Assembly: GCF_003634965.1 (NCBI RefSeq)
Contig: NZ_RBXP01000015.1
Coordinates: 1-64,000 of the forward strand
Direction of reading: 5' to 3'
DNA from: Azonexus fungiphilus
GTDB taxonomy: Bacteria > Pseudomonadota > Gammaproteobacteria > Burkholderiales > Rhodocyclaceae
Length of the DNA stretch: 64,000 bases
Each line of letters opens with the position of its first letter. Position 1 is the first letter of the stretch. Below, piece after piece: positions 27,203 to 36,072 of the stretch. A model generated the notes under the pieces. The model searched no databases and was not told the DNA's origin. It worked only from the letters and a program-made list of their open reading frames with translations. Position numbers and translations under genes: made by a program.

Positions 27203-27697
27203 ATGCCGAGCTTTGACTTCACCTCCGAAGCGGACATGGTGGCGTTGAAGAACGCCGTCGACATCACCGCCCGCCAGATCGACAATCGCTACGACTTCAA
27301 GGGAACCTCGGCCAAGGTCGAGCTGAACGAGAAGGACAAGGTCATCACCCTGCACGGCGACTCCGATTTCCAGCTCGACCAGATCAAGGACATCCTCTTC
27401 CCGGCGATGGAGAAGAAGGAGGCCGAGAGCACCAAGCGTCTCGATCACCAACCGGTGCAGAAGGTCTCGGGCAACAAGGTCAAGCAGGAACTGAAGATCA
27501 AGAACGGCATCGAGACCGAGATGGCGAAGAAGATCGTGAAGATGATCAAGGATGCCAAGCTCAAGGTCCAGGCTTCGATCCAGGGCGACGAAGTGCGCGT
27601 CCAGGGGGCCAAGCGCGACGATCTGCAGGAGTGCATCGCGCTGGTCAAGAAGACGATCACCGACTTCCCGATCCGCTACGGCAATTTCCGCGATTGA
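27203..27697 (+). CDS. yajQ: YajQ-family nucleotide-binding protein
   Basis: Cytosolic protein of 164 residues with the two ferredoxin-like domains of the YajQ family; members in Xanthomonas and Pseudomonas bind c-di-GMP. MPSFDFTSEADMVALKNAVD, RYDFKGTSAKVEL and VRVQGAKRDDLQ are typical. It closes the arg-to-yajQ transcript. A palindrome copy begins 3 bases after the stop, then a terminator. Confidence 0.93.
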   Translation: MPSFDFTSEADMVALKNAVDITARQIDNRYDFKGTSAKVELNEKDKVITLHGDSDFQLDQIKDILFPAMEKKEAESTKRLDHQPVQKVSGNKVKQELKIKNGIETEMAKKIVKMIKDAKLKVQASIQGDEVRVQGAKRDDLQECIALVKKTITDFPIRYGNFRD

Positions 27698-27699
27698 TC

Positions 27700-27711
27700 A
27701 CGGTCGACCGT
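27700..27711. repeat. ACGGTCGACCGT palindrome, exact intergenic copy
   Basis: Exact 12-base copy in the short gap between the yajQ stop and the terminator. It is outside any gene. Confidence 0.65.
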
Positions 27712-27722
27712 CGAAAAGGCAC

Positions 27723-27750
27723 AAAAAAGGCAGCCGCGGCTGCCTTTTTT
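27723..27750. terminator. bidirectional rho-independent terminator
   Basis: GGCAGCCGCGGCTGCC is a self-complementary stem flanked by A6 on the left and T6 on the right, so it can end both the arg-yajQ transcript and the convergent amidotransferase gene. Confidence 0.85.
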
Positions 27751-27753
27751 CGT

Positions 27754-28467
27754 TTACCGGCGCAGTCCCTCGATCCACACCGAATAAAGCCGCTCCGACA
27801 ACCGCCGCATCGCCGGCAGCCCGGCCGCGATTCCCGCCTGCATTTCGGCCGGCGTCTGGGCGCTGGGCAGGTCGGCGACAGCCAGTGCCTCGTCGGCCCA
27901 TTGCTCGCACCAGGTGGCGATCATCTCCGGCGTCATCTCGACATGGCACTGCATGCCCAGGTGCGGACCGAGCGCGTACATCTGGTTGGCGCAGTAGGCG
28001 CTGGCGAACAGGCGGCTGGCACCGGGCGGGATGCTGAAGGTCTCGCCGTGCCACTGGAACACCGTCGCCGGCTGCGCGGCCAGTTCGCCCAGCCAGTGGC
28101 GGGCGATGTCGTCATCGGTGGCCAGTGCCTCGCCCCAGCCGATTTCCTTGACCGGGTTGCCGCTGACGCTGCCGCCGAGCGCCTTGCTGATCAGCTGGCC
28201 GCCCAGGCAATGCCCGATCACCGGGATGTCGCGGGCGACGGCGTCGCGGATCAGGGCACAGACCGGCTCGATCCAGGGCAGCGGATCGTTGACGCTCATC
28301 GGCCCTCCCATGAAGCAGAGACCGGCGTAATCGGCGGCCGATGACGGCACCGCCACGCCTTCGTCGATGGCCACCAGCGTCCATGGAATCCCGTGCTGCT
28401 CAAGGAATATGGCAAAATAGCCCGGACCTTCTGTGGGGGAGTGGCGAAAAATGGCAACAGGTTTCAT
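27754..28467 (-). CDS. class I glutamine amidotransferase-like protein
   Basis: Protein of 237 residues resembling the stand-alone GMP-synthase-type amidotransferases. The nucleophile elbow GHCLGGQLIS has the catalytic Cys, and HVEMTPEM carries the His-x-Glu part of the triad. The oxyanion region FMGGPMSVND is also typical. Substrate is unknown; relatives include YLR126C/PuuD-like hydrolases of gamma-glutamyl compounds. ATG at 28467 is preferred. This start lies inside the 5' end of the divergent protease gene, so the two promoters and ribosome sites must overlap. Confidence 0.85.
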   Translation of the reverse strand: MKPVAIFRHSPTEGPGYFAIFLEQHGIPWTLVAIDEGVAVPSSAADYAGLCFMGGPMSVNDPLPWIEPVCALIRDAVARDIPVIGHCLGGQLISKALGGSVSGNPVKEIGWGEALATDDDIARHWLGELAAQPATVFQWHGETFSIPPGASRLFASAYCANQMYALGPHLGMQCHVEMTPEMIATWCEQWADEALAVADLPSAQTPAEMQAGIAAGLPAMRRLSERLYSVWIEGLRR

Positions 28468-29122
28468 GGCAGCTTGGCTGAGGATGTTCCGGTTGCGGCA
28501 TTTTACGCTTGCCGGCCTGGCCTGTCTGGCCGCTGCGGCGTCGGCGCAGGAGGTCGGCCTGGCCGGGATCATGGGCAGCAAGGCGCTGCTGATGATCAAC
28601 GGCGCACCGCCGCGGGCAGTGCCGGTGGGGACGACGGTCGACGGGATCAAGGTGCTGTCGATCCAGGGTGACCAGGTGGTGGTCGAGATCGGCGGGCGCA
28701 AGCGGCCGTTGCGCGTCGGCCAGCATGCCGTCGGCACGATTGCCGACGACGCCGGCGACAAGGTCGTGCTGACTGCCGACGGGCAGGGGCATTTCGTCAC
28801 CACGGGAACGGTCAACGGCGTTTCGGTGCGTTTTCTGGTCGATACCGGGGCCAGCATGATTTCGCTCGGTGCCAGCGACGCGCGGCGGATGGGGCTGGAC
28901 TTCAACCGCGGCGAGAAGGGTATCTCGCAGACCGCCAACGGTCAGACGATGATCAGCATCGTCAAGCTCGACAAGGTTCGCGTCGGCGGCATCACGCTGC
29001 ACCAGGTCGACGCGGCGATTCACCAGAACGACCTGCCGGTCGCGCTGCTCGGCATGAGTTTCCTCAACCGGATGGAAATGCTGCGCGACGGCAACACGAT
29101 GACGCTGAAAAAGCGCTTTTAG
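28451..29122 (+). CDS. retropepsin-like aspartic protease, exported (TIGR02281-like)
   Basis: Protein of about 223 residues with a signal peptide (core about 16-31, cut after SAQ). A C-terminal retropepsin-like domain has the single catalytic motif LVDTGAS (Asp131) and the late hydrophobic-Gly LLGMSFLNRMEML, so it should act as a dimer. Such clan AA proteases are common in proteobacteria and their targets are unknown. ATG at 28451 follows GGGGGA by 10 bases; ATG at 28466 is an alternative, and GTG at 28433 is possible. The segment VGTTVDGIK includes a palindrome variant. Confidence 0.8.
   Translation: MATGFMAAWLRMFRLRHFTLAGLACLAAAASAQEVGLAGIMGSKALLMINGAPPRAVPVGTTVDGIKVLSIQGDQVVVEIGGRKRPLRVGQHAVGTIADDAGDKVVLTADGQGHFVTTGTVNGVSVRFLVDTGASMISLGASDARRMGLDFNRGEKGISQTANGQTMISIVKLDKVRVGGITLHQVDAAIHQNDLPVALLGMSFLNRMEMLRDGNTMTLKKRF
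28635..28644. repeat. CGGTCGACGG, one-mismatch palindrome copy
   Basis: Variant copy inside the retropepsin-like gene, encoding Thr-Val-Asp-Gly, in the region before the protease domain. Confidence 0.35.
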
Positions 29123-29131
29123 GAGAGAACG

Positions 29132-29389
29132 ATGCCGCAAAGGGATCAGGAAGTTGCGCTGCTGCGCGAAGAATTGGAAATGCTGATGCGCGAGCGCCAG
29201 GGGTTGCTGCGCGTCGTCGGCGCCAGCGCCGCACTGATCGCCTCGCTCGACAGCAAGCGCCTGCCGGTCGGTGCCGTCGAGGCGGCCGACGTTGTTGCCA
29301 CGACGATCAACGGACTCGCCGAGGAAACCCTGCAGGATGCGCTGGCCGCGGTGCACGCCGAAATCGAGGAGGGACCGGCGGCGGCATGA
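29132..29389 (+). CDS. small hypothetical protein, 85 residues
   Basis: Acidic, Ala-rich helical protein. It begins MPQRDQEVALLREELEMLMR, a heptad-like pattern that suggests a coiled coil. A GGAGAG ribosome site stands before the ATG, and the stop overlaps the NUDIX start (ATGA). No family is recognised. The arrangement supports a real gene in the operon. Confidence 0.6.
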   Translation: MPQRDQEVALLREELEMLMRERQGLLRVVGASAALIASLDSKRLPVGAVEAADVVATTINGLAEETLQDALAAVHAEIEEGPAAA

Positions 29390-29973
29390 GCATCGACCTG
29401 GCACGCCTGCGGCAAAGCCTGCTGGCGCAACCGCCCGATGGCGAGGCAGTGATCGAGGATGGCGCGACGCAGGCGGTGCTGACACCGGCTGCCGTGCTCT
29501 TCCCGATCGTCCGGCGCGCCGGCGGCGATACCGTGCTGCTCACCCAGCGCACCGCGCATCTGCGCGACCATGCCGGACAGGTCAGCTTTCCCGGCGGCCG
29601 TGTCGAGGCCGACGATGCGTCGCCGCTGGCGACCGCGTTACGCGAAACCGAAGAGGAAATCGGCCTCGCCCGCAGCCATGTCGAGCTTCTCGGCTACCTG
29701 CCCGAGTACCGTACCGGCACCGGTTTTCGCGTCGTTCCGGTGGTCGGGCTGGTGACCCCGCCCTTCGAGCTGAAGCCCGATCCGTTCGAAGTTGCCGAGG
29801 TTTTCGAGGTGCCGCTTGCCTTCCTTCTCGACGAAAGCAACCACCAGCGCCATTCGGTCCATCTGCGCGGCGCCCTGCGTCATTACTACGCCATGCCTTA
29901 CGGCGACTACTTCATCTGGGGGGCAACCGCCGGCATGATCCGTTCGCTGACCGAAAGGCTTGTGGTATCTTGA
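29386..29973 (+). CDS. NUDIX hydrolase, CoA pyrophosphatase type
   Basis: Protein of 195 residues. The segment LLTQRTAHLRDHAGQVSFPGG is the signature that marks the coenzyme A diphosphatase (NudL) subfamily, followed by a complete Nudix box (about residues 70-94) with the catalytic RETEEEIG. It probably hydrolyses CoA or related nucleoside diphosphate derivatives. It is coupled by ATGA overlap to the small helical gene before it. Confidence 0.9.
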   Translation: MSIDLARLRQSLLAQPPDGEAVIEDGATQAVLTPAAVLFPIVRRAGGDTVLLTQRTAHLRDHAGQVSFPGGRVEADDASPLATALRETEEEIGLARSHVELLGYLPEYRTGTGFRVVPVVGLVTPPFELKPDPFEVAEVFEVPLAFLLDESNHQRHSVHLRGALRHYYAMPYGDYFIWGATAGMIRSLTERLVVS

Positions 29974-30012
29974 TGTTCTAGTCCAACCCGCCGCCCACGG
30001 TCCTCTGTTTCC

Positions 30013-30936
30013 ATGAGCCTCTTCTCGCTGATCGCCGTCTTCCTGATCGAGCAATTCAAGCCGCTGGACTATCGCCGGATCGTCGCCGAACCCTTGTCGG
30101 CCTGGGCCGCTTTCGTCGAGTCGCGCTTCAACGCCGGCGGTCGTCACCACGGTCTGGCTGCCTGGATGATCGCCGTCGCCGTGCCGGTCGTTCTGCTGGC
30201 CATCGTCTATCTGGCGCTGCATGCGCTGAACCCGCTGCTCGGTTGGGTACTCAACGTCGGCGTCCTCTACCTGACGATGGGTTTTCGCCAGTTCAGCCAT
30301 CACTACACGGAAATCCAGCTGGCGCTGCGTCTCGGCGACCTCGAGCGCGCCCGGCTGCTGCTCGGCGAATGGCAGGATCGTCCGACCCAGGGCCTGAGTG
30401 CCGGCGACGTCGCCCGCCTGGCCATCGAGGGCGCGCTCGGCGCCTCGCATCGCCACGTTTTCGCCGTGCTGCTCTGGTTCGTCTTGCTGCCCGGACCTTG
30501 CGGCGCCTTGCTCTACCGTCTGGCCTTGATCGTGCGCGACCGTTGGACAGCGGCCGAGGCGGCGGAGCATAATGAATTTGCAAGCTTCGCCAGGCAAGCT
30601 TTCGCCGTCATCGACTGGCTGCCGCAGCGGACCACCGCCGCCGCCTTCGCCGTCGTCGGCGATTTCGAGGATGCGGTGCACTGCTGGCGGACCCAGCCGG
30701 CATTCTGGCCGGAGCGCGAACTCGGTATCGTCCTGGCCAGCGGTGCCGGTGCACTCGGTGTTCGGCTGGGCGGTTCGGTGATCGACGAAGGCGAGGTTGC
30801 CGACCGTGCCGAGCTTGGCCTGGGCGATCCGGCCGATGTGGATTTCATGCAAAGTGCCGTCGGCCTGGTCTGGCGTGCCACGGTGCTGTGGATGTTGTTG
30901 CTCTTTTTGTTGGGGCTTGCCAGTCTGGCAGGCTGA
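30013..30936 (+). CDS. CobD/CbiB-family membrane protein
   Basis: Polytopic membrane protein of 307 residues. The N terminus (LIAVFLIEQFKPLD) and the GDLERARLLLGEW block resemble the CobD/CbiB/AmpE group. CobD attaches aminopropanol to cobyric acid, but no other cobalamin gene is here and the key conserved regions are diverged, so a different role such as envelope maintenance is as likely. It lies between the NUDIX hydrolase and the thiolase genes on the same strand. Confidence 0.75.
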   Translation: MSLFSLIAVFLIEQFKPLDYRRIVAEPLSAWAAFVESRFNAGGRHHGLAAWMIAVAVPVVLLAIVYLALHALNPLLGWVLNVGVLYLTMGFRQFSHHYTEIQLALRLGDLERARLLLGEWQDRPTQGLSAGDVARLAIEGALGASHRHVFAVLLWFVLLPGPCGALLYRLALIVRDRWTAAEAAEHNEFASFARQAFAVIDWLPQRTTAAAFAVVGDFEDAVHCWRTQPAFWPERELGIVLASGAGALGVRLGGSVIDEGEVADRAELGLGDPADVDFMQSAVGLVWRATVLWMLLLFLLGLASLAG

Positions 30937-30960
30937 AGAAATTTTTACGAGGAGTTCTAC

Positions 30961-32142
30961 ATGAGCAGAGAAGTTGTCGTTCTGAGCGCAGTCCGTTCCC
31001 CGATCGGTTCCTTTGGCGGTTCCCTGGCCGATTTCGAGACCAGCGAACTGGCCGGTATCGTGATGAAGGAAGCGATCGCCCGCTCCGGTGTCGATCCCCA
31101 GCAGATCAACTACATCACCGTCGGCACCACGATGCCGACCGATTCGCGCTACGCCTATGCCTCGCGCGTCGCCTCGATCCAGGCCGGCCTGCCGATGGAG
31201 TCGGTGGCCATGCAGGTTTCCCGCCTGTGCGCCTCCGGCCTGCAGGGCATCGTGACCACGGCCCAGAACATCATGCTGAACGATGCCGACTACGGTATCG
31301 GTGGCGGTGTCGAAGTCATGTCCAAGGCCGCCTACCTGATGCCGGCGCTGCGCTCCGGCGCCCGCATGGGCGACACCAAGGCGATCGACTCGATGGTCGC
31401 CGTCCTGACCGACCCGTTCGGCGTCGGCCACATGGGTATCACCGCCGAAAACCTGGCGGCCAAGCACGGCATCAGCCGTGAAGCGCAGGATGAGTTCGCC
31501 GTCGAATCGCAGCGCCGTGCCGCGGCTGCCATCGACGCCGGCCACTTCAAGTCGCAGATCGTGCCGATCGTCAAGCAGACCAAGAAGGGCGAGGTCGTTT
31601 TCGATACCGACGAATACGTCAAGCGTGGCACGACCCTCGAAGCCCTGGCCAAGATGAAGCCGGCCTTCAAGAAGGACGGTACCGTCACCGCTGGTAACGC
31701 TTCCGGCATCAACGACGGCGCTGCCTTCTTCGTGCTCGCGGCGGCCGATGTCGCCGCCAAGGCTGGTTACAAGGCGCGTGCCCGCATCGCCAGCTACGCC
31801 GTTGCCGGCGTGCCCAACGATGTCATGGGCGAAGGCCCGATCCCGGCGACCAAGCTGGCCCTGAAGAAGGCCGGCCTGACGCTGGACCAGATGGATGTCA
31901 TCGAATCCAACGAAGCCTTCGCCGCGCAGGCCCTGTCGGTGTCCAAGGTGCTCGGCCTGGATCCGGCCAAGACCAACCCGAACGGCGGTGCCATCGCCCT
32001 CGGCCACCCGGTCGGCTGCTCCGGTGCCTTCATCGCCACCAAGGCCCTCTACGAACTGGAACGCGTTGCCGGCAAGTACGCGCTGGTCACCATGTGTATC
32101 GGCGGCGGCCAGGGCATTGCAGTGATTCTCGAGCGCGCCTGA
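30961..32142 (+). CDS. acetyl-CoA C-acyltransferase (thiolase)
   Basis: Thiolase of 393 residues. The acyl-binding Cys90 is in SRLCASGLQ, and the C-terminal active-site pieces are intact: ALGHPVGCSGAF and the general-base Cys in MCIGGGQG. Such enzymes condense acetyl-CoA with acyl-CoA for polyhydroxyalkanoate synthesis, or cleave 3-ketoacyl-CoA. It resembles BktB-type enzymes, but specificity is not readable. A ribosome site GAGGAG precedes the ATG, and a strong terminator follows. Confidence 0.92.
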   Translation: MSREVVVLSAVRSPIGSFGGSLADFETSELAGIVMKEAIARSGVDPQQINYITVGTTMPTDSRYAYASRVASIQAGLPMESVAMQVSRLCASGLQGIVTTAQNIMLNDADYGIGGGVEVMSKAAYLMPALRSGARMGDTKAIDSMVAVLTDPFGVGHMGITAENLAAKHGISREAQDEFAVESQRRAAAAIDAGHFKSQIVPIVKQTKKGEVVFDTDEYVKRGTTLEALAKMKPAFKKDGTVTAGNASGINDGAAFFVLAAADVAAKAGYKARARIASYAVAGVPNDVMGEGPIPATKLALKKAGLTLDQMDVIESNEAFAAQALSVSKVLGLDPAKTNPNGGAIALGHPVGCSGAFIATKALYELERVAGKYALVTMCIGGGQGIAVILERA

Positions 32143-32164
32143 TTCGCGTCCAGCGATCGCGCAC

Positions 32165-32197
32165 AACCCGCCGGAGCGATCCGGCGGGTTTTTTTAT
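32165..32197 (+). terminator. rho-independent terminator after the thiolase gene
   Basis: CCCGCCGGA and TCCGGCGGG pair around GCGA and are followed by seven T residues, 23 bases after the thiolase stop. Confidence 0.88.
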
Positions 32198-32198
32198 T

Positions 32199-32254
32199 TG
32201 CACCAAACTGTTTCGCTGCACCACGCTGTCAAAAAATTGCACCAGCATGGGGCG
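32199..32254 (+). promoter_or_regulatory. three TGCACCA elements, candidate NtrC enhancer
   Basis: TGCACCA begins at 32199, 32217 and 32238. NtrC sites follow TGCACCA-N3-TGGTGCA; the third copy is followed after GCA by TGGGGCG (5 of 7 matches), and the first two by weaker half-sites. The elements are 50 to 110 bases upstream of the sigma-54 type promoter at 32307, a usual enhancer distance. Confidence 0.5.
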
Positions 32255-32306
32255 TTCGGTTTCATCGGGATTTCCTAATCCGCTGTTTCAATGTGCTTTT
32301 CCGTTA

Positions 32307-32322
32307 TGGCACGGATTCTGCT
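32307..32322 (+). promoter_or_regulatory. candidate sigma-54 promoter
   Basis: TGGCACGGATTCTGCT matches TGGCACG-N4-TTGCT at all but one position, with the invariant GG and GC at the required 12-base distance. Transcription would start near 32334 and the coding region at 32360. Confidence 0.6.
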
Positions 32323-32359
32323 GATTTCGTGTCGCAAGCCTTCTCACAAAGAGTCCGAC

Positions 32360-33772
<1,413 letters not shown>

Positions 33773-33774
33773 TC

Positions 33775-34725
33775 ATGCTGAGCCGTACTGCCGATCACCT
33801 GTTCTGGATGTCGCGCTACATCGAGCGCGCCGAGAACCTCGCCCGCCTGCTCGACGTCACCTGGCAGATGTCGCTGGTCCCGCAATCCGAAGAGGCCGCC
33901 AACCAGAGCTGGGCCGGGATCATCGCCCTGAACAGCCTGGAGGAGGCCTACGCCGCCAAGTATTCGACGGTCAACGGCGAAAATGTGCTGCGTTTCATGG
34001 TCAGCGATCACGACAACTTCTCGTCGATCCACAGCTGCCTGCGGCTGGCCCGCGAAAACGCGCATGCCGTGCGCGGCACGCTGACCACCGAGATGTGGGA
34101 GACGATGAACTCGACCTGGCTGGAGGCGCGGGAAAGAAGCTTCGAGCAGATCGCCAACGCCGGTATCGGCGACTATTGCGAATGGGTCAAGATGCGTTCC
34201 TCGCTGTCGCGCGGGACGACGCTGGGCACGCTGCTGCAGGACGAGGCCTTCCATTTCATCCGCCTGGGTACCTTGCTCGAGCGTGCCGACAACACCGCCC
34301 GCATCCTCGATGTGAAGTACCACGTGTTGCGTCCGCACGGCGAGGAAGAGGAGGCCACCGATTTCTACCAGTGGGGGGCGCTGCTCCGCTCGGTGTCCGG
34401 TTTTGAGGTCTATCGCAAGGTTTACCGTGACGTGATCACCCCGGAGCGGGTCGCCGAGCTGCTCATCCTCAACAGCGACATGCCGCGCTCGCTGCGCTTC
34501 TGCCTCAGCGGCGTGGTCAAGAACATCGAACTAGTGGCCAACAGCCATTCCGGCGAGACCTTGCGCCAGGCCGGACAGCTGTACTCGCAATTGCGCTACG
34601 GGCGGATCGAGGACATCCTCAAGGACGGTCTGCACGAGTGGCTGACCGACTTCATGGATCGCATCTACCTGCTCGGCGACGGCATCAGCAAGGATTTCCT
34701 GGTACCGATGAGCGAGGCCGCCTGA
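33775..34725 (+). CDS. alpha-E domain-containing protein
   Basis: All-helical protein of 316 residues in the alpha-E (DUF403) family. The start MLSRTADHLFWMSRYIERAENLAR and the block AFHFIRLGTLLERADNTARILD are diagnostic. The family nearly always occurs beside a circularly permuted ATP-grasp protein, as here, and often also with a transglutaminase-like protease, which is missing at this locus. It is probably the partner subunit of an uncharacterised ligase. Confidence 0.92.
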   Translation: MLSRTADHLFWMSRYIERAENLARLLDVTWQMSLVPQSEEAANQSWAGIIALNSLEEAYAAKYSTVNGENVLRFMVSDHDNFSSIHSCLRLARENAHAVRGTLTTEMWETMNSTWLEARERSFEQIANAGIGDYCEWVKMRSSLSRGTTLGTLLQDEAFHFIRLGTLLERADNTARILDVKYHVLRPHGEEEEATDFYQWGALLRSVSGFEVYRKVYRDVITPERVAELLILNSDMPRSLRFCLSGVVKNIELVANSHSGETLRQAGQLYSQLRYGRIEDILKDGLHEWLTDFMDRIYLLGDGISKDFLVPMSEAA

Positions 34726-34857
34726 CGCAGGTTCGCCGAGTCAGGCGTTCTCCAGCACCACCGGCGCGCTGCCGGTATCGGCCGGGGGGCGGCAAGCATC
34801 GGCTGCCATCGGGCGGTGCTAGAATGCGCCGCCTGATGCCCAGCGAAGCGATTTTCC

Positions 34858-36072
34858 ATGCAATTTGACGTGATCGTCATCGGTGCCGGCGCCGCCGGCA
34901 TGATGTGCGCCGCCCAGGCCGGCGCCCGCGGCCGGCGCGTGTTGCTGGTCGACCACGCCGACAAGCTGGGCGAGCGCATCCGCATTTCCGGTGGCGGGCG
35001 CTGTAACTTCACCAACCGCAGCGTCAGCGCCGACAACTACCTGTCGCAGAACCCGCATTTCTGCCGCTCGGCGCTGGCCCGTTTCACCCAGCACGATTTC
35101 ATCGCGATGCTCGACAAGCGGCGCATCGCCTACCACGAGCGCGAGCACGGCCAGCTGTTCTGCAACGATTCGGCCGAAGAGATCATTGCCATGCTGCGCG
35201 ACGCCTGCGTCGAGGCCGGCGTGCGCTGGGCGATGCCGTGCGCCGTCGCCGGCGTCGAGCGCCTGGAAAATGACACGCTGCTGCCGTGGCGGGTGCTGAC
35301 CGATCAGGGGACGTTCCGCAGCCAGTCGCTGGTCGTCGCCACCGGCGGCCTGGCGATTCCGAAGATCGGTGCTTCGCCCTTCGGCTATCGCCTGGCCGAG
35401 CAGTTCGCCATTCCAGTGGTCCCGCCACGGCCGGCGCTGGTACCGCTGGCGCTGGCCCCGGAGCTGCTCGAGCCGCTCAAGCCGATGGCTGGCGCGACGC
35501 TGGACGCCAGCGCCCGCTTTGATCAAGCCGCCTTCCGCGAAAACGTGCTGATCACCCATCGCGGCCTGTCCGGGCCGGCCATCCTGCAGATATCCAGTTA
35601 CTGGCAGATGCAGGAATACCGTAGCGGCAAAAAGCGTCCGGTCGACATCGACCTGCTCCCGGGGATCGACGCTGGCGATTGGCTGGAAAGCCAGCGCCAG
35701 GGCCGCGTGCATCTGCCCAACCTGCTTGCCGAGCGCCTGCCGCGGCGTTTCGCCCATGAATGGTGCATGCTGCAGGGCGGCGACAAGGCGGTGAACCGGC
35801 CGATCGGCGAACTCGGGCGCCGCGACCTCGAGCGCATCGCCGGCCTGCTCAACGCCTGGCCGCTGATGCCGGCGGGCACGCTCGGCTTCGCCAAGGCGGA
35901 AATTACCCTCGGCGGCGTGTCGACCGTCGCATTGTCGTCAAAGACCATGGCTGCGCGCGACGTGCCCGGCCTCTACTTCATTGGCGAAGTGGTCGACGTC
36001 ACCGGCTGGCTGGGTGGTTACAACTTCCAGTGGGCCTGGTCGTCGGGCTGGGTCGCCGGCCAGTTCGCCTGA
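34858..36072 (+). CDS. HI0933/YhiN-family flavoprotein
   Basis: FAD-binding protein of 404 residues. The N-terminal dinucleotide-binding motif VIGAGAAGMMCAAQAG and the family signature RISGGGRCNFTN are clear; the C terminus LGGYNFQWAWSSGWVAGQ closes the FAD site. The electron acceptor and substrate are unknown in this family. TAGAAT in the gap ahead may be a -10 element. The gene converges with the flavoprotein at 36073, with no spacer between the stops. Confidence 0.9.
   Translation: MQFDVIVIGAGAAGMMCAAQAGARGRRVLLVDHADKLGERIRISGGGRCNFTNRSVSADNYLSQNPHFCRSALARFTQHDFIAMLDKRRIAYHEREHGQLFCNDSAEEIIAMLRDACVEAGVRWAMPCAVAGVERLENDTLLPWRVLTDQGTFRSQSLVVATGGLAIPKIGASPFGYRLAEQFAIPVVPPRPALVPLALAPELLEPLKPMAGATLDASARFDQAAFRENVLITHRGLSGPAILQISSYWQMQEYRSGKKRPVDIDLLPGIDAGDWLESQRQGRVHLPNLLAERLPRRFAHEWCMLQGGDKAVNRPIGELGRRDLERIAGLLNAWPLMPAGTLGFAKAEITLGGVSTVALSSKTMAARDVPGLYFIGEVVDVTGWLGGYNFQWAWSSGWVAGQFA

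Noticed and set aside
29638-32166. Open frame of 842 codons on the minus strand
   Set aside because: Antisense of the NUDIX, CobD-like and thiolase genes, all with clear motifs on the plus strand.
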